A stretch of DNA of 64,000 bases from Rhyzopertha dominica (taxonomy: Eukaryota > Arthropoda > Insecta > Coleoptera > Bostrichidae), in the NCBI GenBank assembly GCA_025024175.1, contig QCXZ01000041.1:45565786-45629785 (forward strand). The letters are read 5' to 3'. The notes beneath the pieces were generated by a model, which ran no database searches, had not been told where the DNA came from, and was given only the letters and a program-made list of their open reading frames with translations. The position numbers and the translations under genes are program-made. The first letter of the stretch is position 1; each line of letters starts with the position of its first letter. This document shows, one piece after another, positions 34,773-46,654 of the stretch.

Positions 34773-37700
34773 ATGGCCAATAAATCGGAACGCAGGCTGT
34801 CAAAGCTTATAGCAAAGCGAGAAAATTTATTTCGTCGTACACAAATAACGTACGACACAGCAAAACTTTTAGAACAGGATTTAAGTAACCAAACTAATTT
34901 GAAAAATTTTGAAATTCGTGTCATTACTATGCCTCAAACGATAACAGAGTACAATAATATCGTTGATGAAATCATTGACATTGAACAAGAGCTTTCACCC
35001 GATTATGTCCCAAATTATGCCAGTCTTGAAGTATTTCAAGAACTTTGTAATCATATTAATTATATATCGAACAAGATAAAAGGCAATCAGACATCTACCA
35101 GTGCCGTCGAGTCGCGTGTTAAGTTACCTAAAGTTGAACTTATGAAATTCAATGGTGAAGATTTATCTTTATGGCCGCTGTTTTATGAAAACTTTAAAAA
35201 CTTGATTCATTTTAAAGAGTTTTCTAACGCAGAAAAGCTCCAATATTTGCTAGGTAGTTTGTGTGGAAAATCATTAAAATGTGTTTCGTCTATTGAGCCC
35301 TTACCAGAAAATTATGAGATTATCTGGAAATTATTAGAGGAGACTTATCAAGATCGTAAATACTTGGCTGCTTTGTACCTCGATAAATTGTTGTCATTTC
35401 GCCCTGCTTCTAGTGTCCAATCGCACACTTTGCAGACATTTCTAGAACAATTTGATACCAACGTTACCGCATTAAAGCGCCTAAAGTTAGAAAATTTGAC
35501 AGATTTTATCTTTACCCACATAGCGATGTCGAAATTACCACAGGAATTTGTTAATACTTTCGAATTAGTTGAAAACGATGATGAAATACCTACGTATGAC
35601 AAGTTTCTCAAATTTATTAAGCACCAAAGTAAAGTTTTACCCAGAAATGACAAGCAAAAGGCCGTTAGTAACATTAATCATAGATTTAGCAAAACCTTTG
35701 TGACGCAAAGTCAACCCAATAATCATTGTGTAGCGTGCAAGAAATCATTTCATTTACTCGTTGATTGTAAGTATTTTAAGGATTTAAACCCAGATCAGAG
35801 ATTTCAGATCGTTAAAGATAACAATCTTTGTATTAACTGTTTTTCCAGTAAGCATAAATTATTATCATGTACCTCGAGATTTTCCTGCACTATTTGTAAA
35901 TTAAAGCACCATACTTTGTTACACCGCAATACTCTTAAAGACAAGACTAATAACGATCTCCAAAATAGCGCTTCTTCTTCAAAAGATGTACAAATTCTTT
36001 GTAGCACAATATCGAAGTCTATAAAGCCCACTATTGTTCTTTTGTCTACTGCACAAGTAAACGTTGTTGACAGATGGAATAAAATGCAAACAATTCGAGT
36101 TTTGATAGATAGCGGTTCTATGTCCAATTTATTAACAATTGATTGTTGCAAAGCATTAGGCTTACCTTATGAAAAGATATCATCTAATATTTCCGGTGTT
36201 GGTGGTAACTGTCAATTAGTTAAAGGTAAATGTAATATAGTAATATCATCTCGTGTAGATCGTTCAGCCAAGTATGGCTTTGAAGTTTTGTTAGTAGATA
36301 AAATAACAAACCAGTTGCCAGAAGTTCCAGTTAAACTGAACTCGTTAGATTACCTCCAAAATTTACAACTCGCCGATCCAACTTTTCATATACCAGGGAA
36401 TATTCAAGGAATACTCGGTGCCAACGTGTTCGCTAGCATTATAAGATCCCATCACGTAAAAGATTCTTCAACTACCGCACTGGACACCAGCCTAGGCTAC
36501 ATAGTAATGGGTAAGGCATCCACAAGTGAGGCTTTTATCGATAGTTTTTCCAAATCCAGTCATACATTTCTTGCGGTAAATCCCCTTGTTACAATACCCC
36601 GTGCTATTCATTTAACCACTCCAACTCGTAAAGAAGAAGATCCCATCTGCGAATCATTTTTTATACAAACGGTAAAACGTAATCCTGATACAGGACGTTA
36701 TGCTGTTGCCCTACCCTTTAGCGATGATCCTGCGAAATTAGGAAATTCGTATACTTATGCTCAAAATCGTTTATTTTCACTAGAAAAGCGTTTGCACAGA
36801 AACCCTGATCTTAAAGTTGTTTATGCCAATATCTTACGAGATTATATAGATCAGGGGCATATGTCTCTGATACTAGAAGATGATTCAACAATGCCTTCTT
36901 ACTATATTCCACATCATTGTATTTTCAAGCAAAGTTCGTCAACCCCCTGTAGAATAGTTTTCGACGCATCCATGAAAACTGAAAATGGGTTTTCTTTAAA
37001 TGATATCCTTTATACAGGACCCAAGTTACAAAACGATCTTCTACGCATTTTATTAATGTTCCGATTATTTCCGGTAGCAGTAACTGCAGACATCAGACAA
37101 ATGTACCGTCAAATTAATCTTATTGAAGAACATCGTCGGTTCCAAAGGATTCTATGGAGATTTGACGAGACCTCCTCTGTTTCCATCTATGAGTTAAACA
37201 CAGTTACATTTGGGGTCAAATCTTCACCGTACCTTAGTCTTCGTACTATTAAACAGTTAGTTGATGACGAAGGAGCATTATATCCAGAAGCAGTATCTCT
37301 TGTGACCAAAACTTTATATATTGATGACCTGATTTGTAGCTTACCGGATGTCGACAATGCTGTTACAGCCCATTTTTCTCTAGTTAATTTGTTTAATTCT
37401 GGCGGTTTCCAAATGGTAAAGTGGATGTCTAATTCCTCCGAGTTTTTGTCCCAAATTCCAAACCATTATAAGTTGATAGAGAATTTAGATTTTGCTCGCG
37501 ACGATTTGTGTGTGTTAGGCCTTTTTTGGAATCCAAACACTGATACATTTTCTTTTAAGATAGACATGAAAATGGTCGATCCAACTAAACGCAATATGCT
37601 ATCAATAGTAGCCCGCATATTCGACCCATTAAATTTCTTAGCTCCTGTTACTTTGTTTGTAAAGTTACTTATAAAAAGATGTTGGGCATTAAAATTGGAT

Positions 37701-39851
37701 TGGGATGACCCTGCACCTAAAACTATCCGAGAATTGTGGTACATCTTCCAAAAAGAGTTGCATTTGCTTAATACTATCAAAATTCCCCGACATTTAAACG
37801 TGTTTTCAGACACCTTGATCACTTTAATTGGTTTTAGTGATGCGAGTCCGGTAGCGTATGGTTGCGTAATCTACTGCAAAGTTGTTTTGCCACAACAAAT
37901 TCCCAAGGTATTCCTTTTGATCGCAAAATCTAAAGTATCTCCTTCACCCGAACTAACTTTACCTAAATTAGAGCTCTCTGCCGCCGCGTTGTTGGCAAAA
38001 CAGCTAAGGTTCTTAAAAGATACTTACGGTGATCGCATTCACAAGATATATGCTTTCTCCGATTCCACTATAACGTTAGGATGGATTAATTCTCAACCTC
38101 AAAAATGCAAACCCTTCATTTCTAATAGAATCTCGCAGATTCATCAGAATATATCTCCTGATTGTTGGTTTTTTGTCCCTGGCAAAGAAAACGCTGCTGA
38201 TTGTGTTTCCAGAAGTTTGACACCCTCCCAACTAGTAAAAAATGAAACGTGGTTTTCTGGGCCCCAGTGGTTGGGTTTAGATTTCTATCAGTGGCCTGTT
38301 AAAGCTGTTTCTGACTTGAATTCCCCTTCCATAACGGATGAAAATCGTGTTCTTATTGCCACAGAACAAGAAGAATCAAGTTTGTATAACTTGATTAATC
38401 GTTTTTCTTCTTGGTCTAAACTTTTAAATTCAACGGTCTATGTTTTGCGTTTTTTGAAAATTTTGCCTAACCATAGCAGTATAAGCAATGATGATTTATG
38501 CGTTGCTGAAACATATCTAATTCGAGCAGTGCAGCAGAAACATTTTGCAGAGTTATACCTTTCGTTGGAAAAATCAACAATTTTGTCAAATTCTAAATTA
38601 AGAAAATTACATCCATTCATGCATAACAAAGTAATTAGAGTAGGTGGTCGATTATCAAATGCAAATATTAAATTTGATCAAAAGCATCCCATATTATTAC
38701 CCAAATCTGATCCGTTTGTGAGCTTGCTTGTTGATTATTACCATAAAAAATACTGCCACGCTGGAGCTCATCTTTTACAATCATTATTATACCAAAATTA
38801 CTGGATTTTGTCAGCCCGTAGTATGATTCGCCAACGCGTTTGGAAATGCAACACTTGTTTTAAAATAAATCCTAAGCCTATTTATCCTTTTATGGCAGAT
38901 TTACCCTCTGAACGTGTGAATTGCGCTAAAGCCTTTTTAGCGACCGGTGTAGATTACACGGGAGCATTTTCAATTACCATGTCTCGTTACAGGGGTGTAA
39001 AAAGCCAGAAGGCTTATATTTGTCTGTTTATATGCCTGTCTACTAAGGCCATTCATTTAGAACTGGCTTCGGATCTGTCCTCTGATGCTTTTATATCTGC
39101 CTTTAAACGTTTCATATCCCGAAGAGGGAACTGCGCTACTCTCTTCTCTGATTGTGGCACAAACTTTGTCGGTGCAAAAACAAAACTTGATGAAATCTAT
39201 CAGTTAACTCAAAGTCGCGGATTCCAAGATGCTTTTCAAAGAGAATTAAATTCCTTCAAAATTACATGGAAATTTAATCCACCATCATCTCCTTGGATGG
39301 GCGGATTTTGGGAATCCAATATTAAAAGCGTCAAAACCCACTTGAGTCGAGTCATAGGAAACCAGATTTTAACTTACGAAGAGTTTTACACTGTTCTAAC
39401 CCAGATCGAAGCAGTTTTGAATTCGAGACCATTATGTTTACTTAGTACTGATCCTTCTGATCCTGTTGCATTAACTCCAGCCCACTTTTTGTATGGATCG
39501 CCAGTAGCGTCATTACCCGTTGAACATTTTAATGACAAATCACCAAAGGGTTTACTTAATCGTTATAAATTATTAGATTCTTTAGTACAGCATTATTGGA
39601 AGCGATGGTGTCAAGAATACTTATTTACATTGCAGTCCCGTCAAAAATGGAATACAATAACCAACCCCCCATCAGAAGGAATGATCGTTATTATTATTCA
39701 TGATAATCTTCCACCATTGAATTGGCCTTTAGCTGTCATAGAACGTTTATATCCTGGCAAAGACGGCACTGCTAGAGTTGCCCTAGTGAAAACTAGGACA
39801 GGCTCTTACGTACGACCTGTTGCAAAGTTATGTCCTTTGCCGAACCAATAG
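34773..39851 (+). CDS. gag-pol: BEL/Pao Gag-Pol polyprotein
   Basis: Uninterrupted 1692-codon frame, a normal size for BEL/Pao. Order: Gag with the PKVELMKFNGE region (DUF1759-type, from about residue 116) and cysteine-histidine knuckles (C319-C322, C353-x2-C, C372-x2-C). Next come the aspartic protease (VLIDSGS, D446) and the reverse transcriptase (CRIVFDAS at 726; catalytic YIDD 849-852). RNase H follows (FSDAS, D1023; later FSDST and ENAADCVSR). The integrase has a zinc-binding H-C region near 1323 and catalytic D1394, D1460 and E1514 (VDYTG, FSDCGTNF, GFWES). The C-terminal domain matches the DUF5641 type (LNWPLAVIERLYPGKDG). The start is ATG in cgATGGCC. All catalytic residues I looked for are present, so the element appears able to make every activity needed for its own copying. 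Reading frames on the other strand are shadows. Confidence 0.96.
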   Translation: MANKSERRLSKLIAKRENLFRRTQITYDTAKLLEQDLSNQTNLKNFEIRVITMPQTITEYNNIVDEIIDIEQELSPDYVPNYASLEVFQELCNHINYISNKIKGNQTSTSAVESRVKLPKVELMKFNGEDLSLWPLFYENFKNLIHFKEFSNAEKLQYLLGSLCGKSLKCVSSIEPLPENYEIIWKLLEETYQDRKYLAALYLDKLLSFRPASSVQSHTLQTFLEQFDTNVTALKRLKLENLTDFIFTHIAMSKLPQEFVNTFELVENDDEIPTYDKFLKFIKHQSKVLPRNDKQKAVSNINHRFSKTFVTQSQPNNHCVACKKSFHLLVDCKYFKDLNPDQRFQIVKDNNLCINCFSSKHKLLSCTSRFSCTICKLKHHTLLHRNTLKDKTNNDLQNSASSSKDVQILCSTISKSIKPTIVLLSTAQVNVVDRWNKMQTIRVLIDSGSMSNLLTIDCCKALGLPYEKISSNISGVGGNCQLVKGKCNIVISSRVDRSAKYGFEVLLVDKITNQLPEVPVKLNSLDYLQNLQLADPTFHIPGNIQGILGANVFASIIRSHHVKDSSTTALDTSLGYIVMGKASTSEAFIDSFSKSSHTFLAVNPLVTIPRAIHLTTPTRKEEDPICESFFIQTVKRNPDTGRYAVALPFSDDPAKLGNSYTYAQNRLFSLEKRLHRNPDLKVVYANILRDYIDQGHMSLILEDDSTMPSYYIPHHCIFKQSSSTPCRIVFDASMKTENGFSLNDILYTGPKLQNDLLRILLMFRLFPVAVTADIRQMYRQINLIEEHRRFQRILWRFDETSSVSIYELNTVTFGVKSSPYLSLRTIKQLVDDEGALYPEAVSLVTKTLYIDDLICSLPDVDNAVTAHFSLVNLFNSGGFQMVKWMSNSSEFLSQIPNHYKLIENLDFARDDLCVLGLFWNPNTDTFSFKIDMKMVDPTKRNMLSIVARIFDPLNFLAPVTLFVKLLIKRCWALKLDWDDPAPKTIRELWYIFQKELHLLNTIKIPRHLNVFSDTLITLIGFSDASPVAYGCVIYCKVVLPQQIPKVFLLIAKSKVSPSPELTLPKLELSAAALLAKQLRFLKDTYGDRIHKIYAFSDSTITLGWINSQPQKCKPFISNRISQIHQNISPDCWFFVPGKENAADCVSRSLTPSQLVKNETWFSGPQWLGLDFYQWPVKAVSDLNSPSITDENRVLIATEQEESSLYNLINRFSSWSKLLNSTVYVLRFLKILPNHSSISNDDLCVAETYLIRAVQQKHFAELYLSLEKSTILSNSKLRKLHPFMHNKVIRVGGRLSNANIKFDQKHPILLPKSDPFVSLLVDYYHKKYCHAGAHLLQSLLYQNYWILSARSMIRQRVWKCNTCFKINPKPIYPFMADLPSERVNCAKAFLATGVDYTGAFSITMSRYRGVKSQKAYICLFICLSTKAIHLELASDLSSDAFISAFKRFISRRGNCATLFSDCGTNFVGAKTKLDEIYQLTQSRGFQDAFQRELNSFKITWKFNPPSSPWMGGFWESNIKSVKTHLSRVIGNQILTYEEFYTVLTQIEAVLNSRPLCLLSTDPSDPVALTPAHFLYGSPVASLPVEHFNDKSPKGLLNRYKLLDSLVQHYWKRWCQEYLFTLQSRQKWNTITNPPSEGMIVIIIHDNLPPLNWPLAVIERLYPGKDGTARVALVKTRTGSYVRPVAKLCPLPNQ

Positions 39852-40054
39852 AATTTATTCTAATAGGTTCAGATATTAGACTAAGAAATTTGTTTGTTTA
39901 TTTTAACTATTATTGGGTGTTTTTGAACTTTAGATTTATTTGTTATTTCCAAAACCAGTTTGGAATTAAGTTTTTTTTTTCGTATTGATTTTCCTCCTTT
40001 GAGTTTTTTGAAGCTAATTTTTCGTTTACATATATTTATCCTATTCATTTTTAT

Positions 40055-40068
40055 TCGGCGGGGCAGGA
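40055..40068 (+). promoter_or_regulatory. polypurine tract
   Basis: cggcggggcagga lies directly before the 3' LTR, the expected plus-strand primer position. Confidence 0.75.
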
Positions 40069-40421
40069 TGTTAGCGCCAAATTTAAAACCTTTTGTAAGC
40101 ACTTGTCATGCGCGCGCCGAAGGTAGAAGCAGTCACAATTTTNCCGCCCGTGAAAAGAGTGGCTCTTCCAGTTATCGTGCCTCCGATAGTTTTTCATCAG
40201 CGAATTCCCAAATAAAATCTGACGGCGAAGAGGATTCCATTGGGTTTCTTCAATCCCTTCGTCCCTCCTCCTTTTGTCTAAGATTCCCTAAGAAAGAGAA
40301 CCTCTGGCACCCACGGAATAATCATCAGGGTAAGTCATTGCCATTCAATTAAAAATAGTTCCCAAATACAGTCCACAAAATATTTAAAATCCGAACCGGC
40401 GCTCATAGAAATTACGCCACA
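40069..40421 (+). repeat. 3' LTR of the BEL/Pao element
   Basis: 353 bp, same ends as the 5' LTR and no called difference from it; n at 40143 where the 5' copy has a. Confidence 0.97.
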
Positions 40422-40648
40422 ATATCTGTAAAACATAAAGTTTTTTGATTAGGTAAATGTCAGTGTCAAAAGTAAAAGCCAGCAATTTACTTCCCCCACT
40501 TTTTTGAAGCGTTAATCTGGAACGGTTCAAGCCGTCATCAATACGCTTTAAACGGTTTCAATTCCGACGTCATCGTTTGGTCGCGAAAATGCAGTGGTTC
40601 AAACCACTGTGAACTATTTTCAACCCGCTGCGTAGCGAAAAAACGCCT

Positions 40649-43269
40649 GGGAGACCAACTCTCAAGGAAATCGTTGACAACTGATCTTAAAACTTCCTTT
40701 TTTTCGGATGTTAATACTTCATTATAGATGAGAAATGTTTTTTAACAAACAAAAACGGACGAACTAGATTTTTGTTGAAACCCGTATCATTGATAACCAC
40801 TGGACTTTTATCAACCCAAAAATGTTTGGCTAAAAATGCTCCTCTTCAATCCATATGATGTTAGGCAAGAAGTTGGAATCTTCTTGAATGCAAATAGGAA
40901 GAGTAGCACTAAAACGAATCTTCTTCCCATAATCAGTCAGCTTCAAGGTTTAAACTTTGATAAATTTCAAAGGACGGATATTTTTTCAGAAGTTTCCAAA
41001 TAGACGAGCGTGTTATACCTATTCAAATCCTATTCTACACTGCGGATTAAAGCATGTAAATATATATTCACAGAAGTATGTTAATAAATTTTCGGTAATG
41101 TTGTAACTCTCTCTTTTGTTTGGTTCCGTAAAGGACAAAATTATTTTTTAATTGCACAAACTTTCTCACGTCAATTTGTGGTAAATCGGGAAACATGTCA
41201 TTAAACTTTCTGCAAATTCTTGTTATGACTGTGTTTACACTGTCCTCTCAATGTGAAATAAATACGTACTATAAAGCAAACTGTCAAATCTTTGTAACAA
41301 GTACGCTGCGTTCAAAATATCATCTACTGGAAAAACCTGTTTTTTAAGACGCGTTTATTTCGATAACGTCAGGATTTAGGAATAGCAAGGTGGTAACACT
41401 ATGTGAAAGTTTATTTTAATATGGTCTATAGTTTTCACGGTAGGTGTCAATAGTAGCTAAGTTTCCCAGGCCCTTAAGTCGTGAATCAAGCAATATTCTT
41501 CTTTAACAGTTTGGTGACAGACATTTTTACTGTGGTTGGGAACTACACTATAGCCGAGTTGATAACTACCGCAGCTCTAGATAAATCCTGGAAGAAAATT
41601 CCTTGGACCATGGCACAACAGCCGGGAAAGCATTGTTTCTATTATGTTGTGTTAAAAAGTAAGTGTGCGTTTTCAATGCAACAGAAGATTGGTCATATTT
41701 TTAAATAATTTTAGAGATTAATACAGATTTATCCCAAACACTTTTGTACGAAACAGTTTTCTATATGAAAATCTTCATGGAATTAATTTTAGCATTGGTT
41801 TAATCCTAGTATTGTGATTTGAAGAACTGTGATATGGTTTGTTGGTTTCTCAAATTTATCAATACATCAGTGCACAAACGCATTCAGAAAATCAAATTTT
41901 CGGAACTTCTTGACCTTTTCCTTAATATATGAGCGACCTCATACCCACAGGAAAGATCTCTGTTTCCGAAGTATAATAGCAAAACATTGTTCCCCAGAAC
42001 AAAAGAGAAAATCCCCTTTGTCTTCCACGAAGTTAATGGTGTGCATGCAGTTCACAGATTTTCCTCCTGTGATGTCGAGGTGACTGACCGGATGAATAAC
42101 TAAATTCTTTGTTTTGACCCCCGAGTCGACGTTCACATTCCAAAGCTCTTTAAAGCTTGTGAATAACAAACACCAGCAACTCGCCTACGTCATCCGAAGC
42201 TTGGTACACATAAAACCACGCAATCCAAGCAAGCTTTGATTTTTACTCGTGTGGGGTGGGTTGTTATTTGAAACCGCTAATTTGGTGCTCGTTGCTAAAG
42301 GCAGTTTTGTTCTAAACATGTTTCGGGTATATGAAACTGTGGATTGGAGTCCGTGTGAAGTAGCTTCTGTATTTGAATTTGCCTTGCAGTGTCGCCAACA
42401 AATGTGCATGGCACGCTACCTAAATTGCATTCCTTGTCTTGGCATGACTAGAATCACATCAGTTAAATTTAAATTGTATACATTTAAAGCAGACTGTTTT
42501 ACCCGTTTCTCCGTGTAACGCTCCAGAATGACGTCATATAGGTATTGTTGCATATGAATGTAACACGTAACACAGAGCCTGAATAAAGTATTAACAATGG
42601 TTGCTTATGTTTGCTTCCTTTTAGCACTCGCAGTACCCGTAATAAATATTAAAGCGTTATAGGATCAATTTCAAACTTTGGTGTGAACAGCCCGCAATAA
42701 CATTTTACGTTTTCAAGCTAAAAAGTTGTTAAAAACCACTAGAAACCGCTCAACCGAAGCAGTGAACGGATGTGTCTCAATGCTTTGTCTTCGGTGCGCG
42801 CAAGAGTACACGTACCGAAGACAAGACGCCCGTCATGTTCTGAATGTAATAATTTAAATGTTAACTCAAACAATAGCATTAATTCCCAACAGTTTTCACC
42901 ATTTACAGGTTATCTTAATTAATTTACAGGAAATACATTTTTGGCTGCATCCAACATTTCTTTTACAGTGCAGTTAAAAATTTTAGTTATTGAGCAGTGC
43001 TGTCTTAGAAAGAAATGTTGGTTCTCTTTAAGTCGTTATCTTTGATCGTATATCCAAACAAGCTAATGTTTTAAACACACAATATCACTCACTGGAATAA
43101 CTAGTTGAAAACTATACGACTGCTGTTAAAAATGAGAAGAAAGCTCTTTTAATGCATAAGTCCTATGCCTATATGTATGCGTACTTGTATAAAGGAGATC
43201 TTTCTGTTACCTACATTTCTTCTGAATTTTGCAACGCTTATGCAATTAATAATTAACTTGGTTGCGTTA
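40649..43269. other. gene-free interval with one GC-elevated island
   Basis: 42180-42520 has raised GC and opposing frames without known motifs. A short hairpin lies at 42786-42821. The rest is AT-rich and unassigned. Confidence 0.4.
42786..42821. repeat. short hairpin
   Basis: TTGTCTTCGGT pairs perfectly with ACCGAAGACAA (11 bp) across a centre of about 18 bases that can partly extend the stem. Confidence 0.7.
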
Positions 43270-44720
43270 TAAGTCAACATATTAGCGTTGATATGACTGA
43301 AGGCTCTGGTATGGTAGATGTCGATGGCTTAAGAGAAATCCACTCTGGTGTGTTGCCCACGGCGTATGAAGTTTTTAGATTCTGATCGGTGGAAGGTTAT
43401 CAGAAGGCTTGCAATATAATTCATAGTATTATGTGGGGTACGAAATAACTGTGAATATTATGATTAGCGTGTGCTGTTCCACCACCATCCCTTTCAATTC
43501 TCAATGCATGGAAACCAGCTCTAGCGTGCGATCTATTCGAAAGACAGCCAGAGGCTTGAGAGATCTCAGGCCTATTATTATTTTACCAGTTTCTTTTTTT
43601 AGCACAGGTTTAGGCCACTTTATGGTAGTGACACTGCATTATTAAAGGCCACAAATGATATATTCCATCCTACTGATGATGGTAAGCTCACAGCACTAGT
43701 CTTGCTTGACTACCAAAACATATTACCCTCATGAAAGCATTTTGGCTTCAATTATACTGCAATGTCACTGCTCTCAAGTTATTTAGAAAATATATTACAG
43801 TATGTGTTGCTTGAGTTGAATAATAGGTCCGTTCCGATATCCATAGGTACCACAAGGATCTGTTTTAGGACCCGTGCTTGTCTGTATTTACACTTCTGGC
43901 CTTTTCAATTGTTGGTAAGTGTCATTTATATGCTTTGGTTTTAACTTCGTAATGTTAATCGCGCAAATACATTAATTTCCAATGATGTTAACGAGTTGGT
44001 ACGCATTGCTTCTCTACATAAATTGAATATTAACTCCTCTAAATCGGCTATCATGTTATTTGGTAGGCGAAAGGACAGTAAAGAACTCGATATGGTAATG
44101 AATGACATATAACTTCCCGCTACTGATATGGCTGGTAATCTTGATTTATTTAACAATAATACTTTTTGTTTTTTCAGCAACACATTCACATATGCTTTGG
44201 TAAAGAGGAATGGGACCTTAAATTTATTTATAATTGTAGATCCTCTCTGAAACTTCGCATTAAACTGTTATTGTGTGGCAGTTTAGTGCTTTTCTTATTT
44301 AATTATTGTGATTCTGTATTACGATGCTTGTTTGGACAGTGCCTATAAAAAGCGTTTACAGCGGGTATAACAATAGTTGTCTACGGATGTGTTTGGGAGT
44401 GGCTCGTGGACGACGTATTTCAGGAGCGTTATTGCGATCCAAATGACTGAATATAGAGCAGAGACGTTTGTTACACTTTGTTGTTTTTATTCATGAGGTT
44501 ATTCTATTCAGAACTCTGCCGAAACATCGGATTCCTTCTGAACAATCTTTTACTAATTTGTCGAATATTTACAACTCCATTTGAGATTTTTTGCCAGCGT
44601 ATTTATCTTTGCTGCACAAATGCTTTGTTATGCGCTTTGCTGCGTTTTAGCTAGTCCTTCTTTGTCTATCTTGCTTTTTTCTTCTTATGTGATCCTTTTT
44701 CTCACCTTTCATTTGCAACC
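43270..44720 (+). pseudogene. LINE (CR1-like) reverse transcriptase, heavily decayed
   Basis: Pieces in changing frames but correct order: RDLRPIIILP (about 43560), then FRPLYGSDTALLKATNDIF and GKLTALVLLDYQ (about 43608-43720), VPQGSVLGPVLVCIYTS (about 43848-43900), then LHKLNINSSKSAIMLFGRRK (about 44012-44075). Further along are LRMCLGVARGRRI and LNIEQRRLLHFVVFIHEV (about 44445-44500). The YADD segment is not readable. The order and motifs resemble the copy at 17.2-18.6 kb, so it is probably an older relative. Many stops and shifts. Confidence 0.75.
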
Positions 44721-46380
44721 ACGCATCGCAAGTTGTAATTTCTACTTATTCTGAAACATGTACTTGCGCATACGAAGAGAGCATTATAAAAACATGGAGG
44801 CCATGCAAAAAGCTTGGATTGACCCAAAACGTTCGTTCGCTTGCTTATTGGTAGTACAAATCGATGTATAGAGTCTCAGAGNGACTGTTTTAAATTAAAT
44901 AAATGGATTTTGTCAAAATAGCAATATATATCTTTCATCATAATAGCCAGCTACTTCAAAAGAATCTTCTTTAAACTTTTAATTCTTTTAATTGAAATAA
45001 TTTTCATTTTCACATTCCACTACTCTTATTTCCTCAATTGCATTTGATTTTTAACTTGTAAAACATTTTATCAAACTGCATCAATGAACATAATAATGCT
45101 CTATCAAGAAGTTACATGCATTTTACTGTTATTCGTGCTCTGAAAAACTACCTGTGAAGAACTACATTTCCTGGTCCTTCCCACAGTCCCACAGAAAATC
45201 CTTAAAGCAGACGCACAGCGAAATATGAGGCGTGCAACAATCGAACACAGTGAGCAATTGTGTCACAAATCTAGCGAGCTAATATCCTGTGTTAGCTGAA
45301 AGACGTCCAAGTACAACCTTCGCACACGGTTCCGGCAACTTTAAAACAAATATTTCAGGAATGTCGAACATTTCCACGTTCCCTCTCATTGGTTTACGCT
45401 CCATTACCAGCCTCCGTGATTCGGCAGTTGGGTAATGGGATTGATGCCGATGACGAATGTGTTTTTAAAACACTCCAGCGGCAAATAAACTGAACTCTGT
45501 AAATGGACACTGCGTAAACAATCGCAAATATGCAACAGTTTTGTAAGGGAAATATAAATTCGTCCACAGTACCGGTTAGCACGAATATAATTTACATCAA
45601 TAAATCAATAGGATGGGAAGCCGCACTTTTCATGTCTAAATAATAACCAGACTCCCATCTCCCCTCATTCTGACGTTATTCGTAACGCGATAATAATAAC
45701 AATATTTCCCAAATAATTATTAGATAGTTGCCGACTGCCTTTTGTACTTATTACCGATTTTTTTTCTCAAGTTACAATCTTCATAACTTGTAAAAACAAA
45801 TATATTGTTTCGAAAATAATTGTTTATTAAAAGGTTCTACTATTATAGATATTTATTATACATGTACAGCAGATCCATTGCTATATATCCATTAGATGTT
45901 CATTAAATACGTATACACATTTAAAAAATATAATATCTGTTACTACAGATATTATATTTTTTAAATTTTGCTAAAACAGGAATCTGAATAAATGTTACTT
46001 AATTGTGACAGTAATATCGTCTGTTTCATTTGTCATGGCCTTTCTGATGTGATTCGAACATCCCATTTCTGTTTAAATATGTTCGAATAAAATTGTGTTT
46101 ATCTCGAGAACGGTTAATCATATCAACATACAAAAAAATAACTTTTTTGTGAAAGAAGAATTATAGATTTCAAAAATTAGGTCAGAACTGTGAAACCACT
46201 AAAGAATAAAAAATTAGTGAGAAGAAAGAGGAAACTACCCTTAAGTTTTCTACCCCTCACAGAATGTAAGAAAATGAAAGTGTGCCTGAAATCAGGACCT
46301 TCTATAGCTAAATTGATATCCGGAATTTCTATTTCCAGATTACTTAGATTTTCAGAAAAAGTGTTTTTTTTTAATTACAA
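44721..46380. other. gene-free interval with GC-elevated island and a hairpin
   Basis: 45180-45700 has raised GC without a convincing frame. A perfect 22-bp hairpin lies at 45919-45966. A 65-codon lysine-rich frame at 46190-46387 has no known motif. Confidence 0.4.
45919..45966. repeat. perfect 22-bp AT-rich hairpin
   Basis: Arms 45919-45940 and 45945-45966 are exact reverse complements around the loop TACT. The flanking sequence is unremarkable. Confidence 0.95.
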
Positions 46381-46654
46381 CTTATAATGTAACTAGAGAT
46401 AAGCAATATATATGAAATTATGAACGCTTATTTCTGGAGGTTTTAATATTACTGCTTTGGTAAATATACAGGGTCGCTACAAAGTATTGAAGCAGCAGGA
46501 TATTTCAAGTTCTGTTCGACCGATTTTATAATATATATATATAACTTTGAATATGTATAACGGTCGCAACTTGTTGAATGTTCAAGCTCCAGAAGTAGGG
46601 GGTATTCGACCTTTTGATTATATAAAATTAAGCGAACTCTTTTTTCATTGCCAA

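Larger units (their letters stand above)
34200..40421 (+). mobile_element. complete BEL/Pao LTR retrotransposon
   Basis: Two 353-bp LTRs bound an internal region with a primer-binding site, one Gag-Pol frame and a purine-rich tract. The insertion is flanked by ATATC on both sides (34195-34199 and 40422-40426), the 5-bp duplication usual for BEL/Pao. The two LTRs are identical at every called base; one position in the right copy is n (40143). Together with the intact frame this indicates very recent insertion. Confidence 0.97.
34033..40648. mobile_element. small inverted-repeat element split by the BEL/Pao insertion
   Basis: Ends 34033-34062 and 40619-40648 are inverted copies agreeing at 26 of 30 positions (aggcgttttttcgc core). 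Removing the retrotransposon leaves about 390 bp. Inside it a segment is repeated in direct orientation: gacgtcatagttt at about 34089 and gacgtcatcgttt at about 40566, each followed by cgcgaaaat. No coding; a miniature inverted-repeat element is the likeliest reading. The target duplication of this outer element is unclear. Confidence 0.65.

Noticed and set aside
35348..38629. Reverse-strand frames of 63-118 codons inside the BEL/Pao gene
   Set aside because: They are shadows of the Gag-Pol frame and show no independent motifs.
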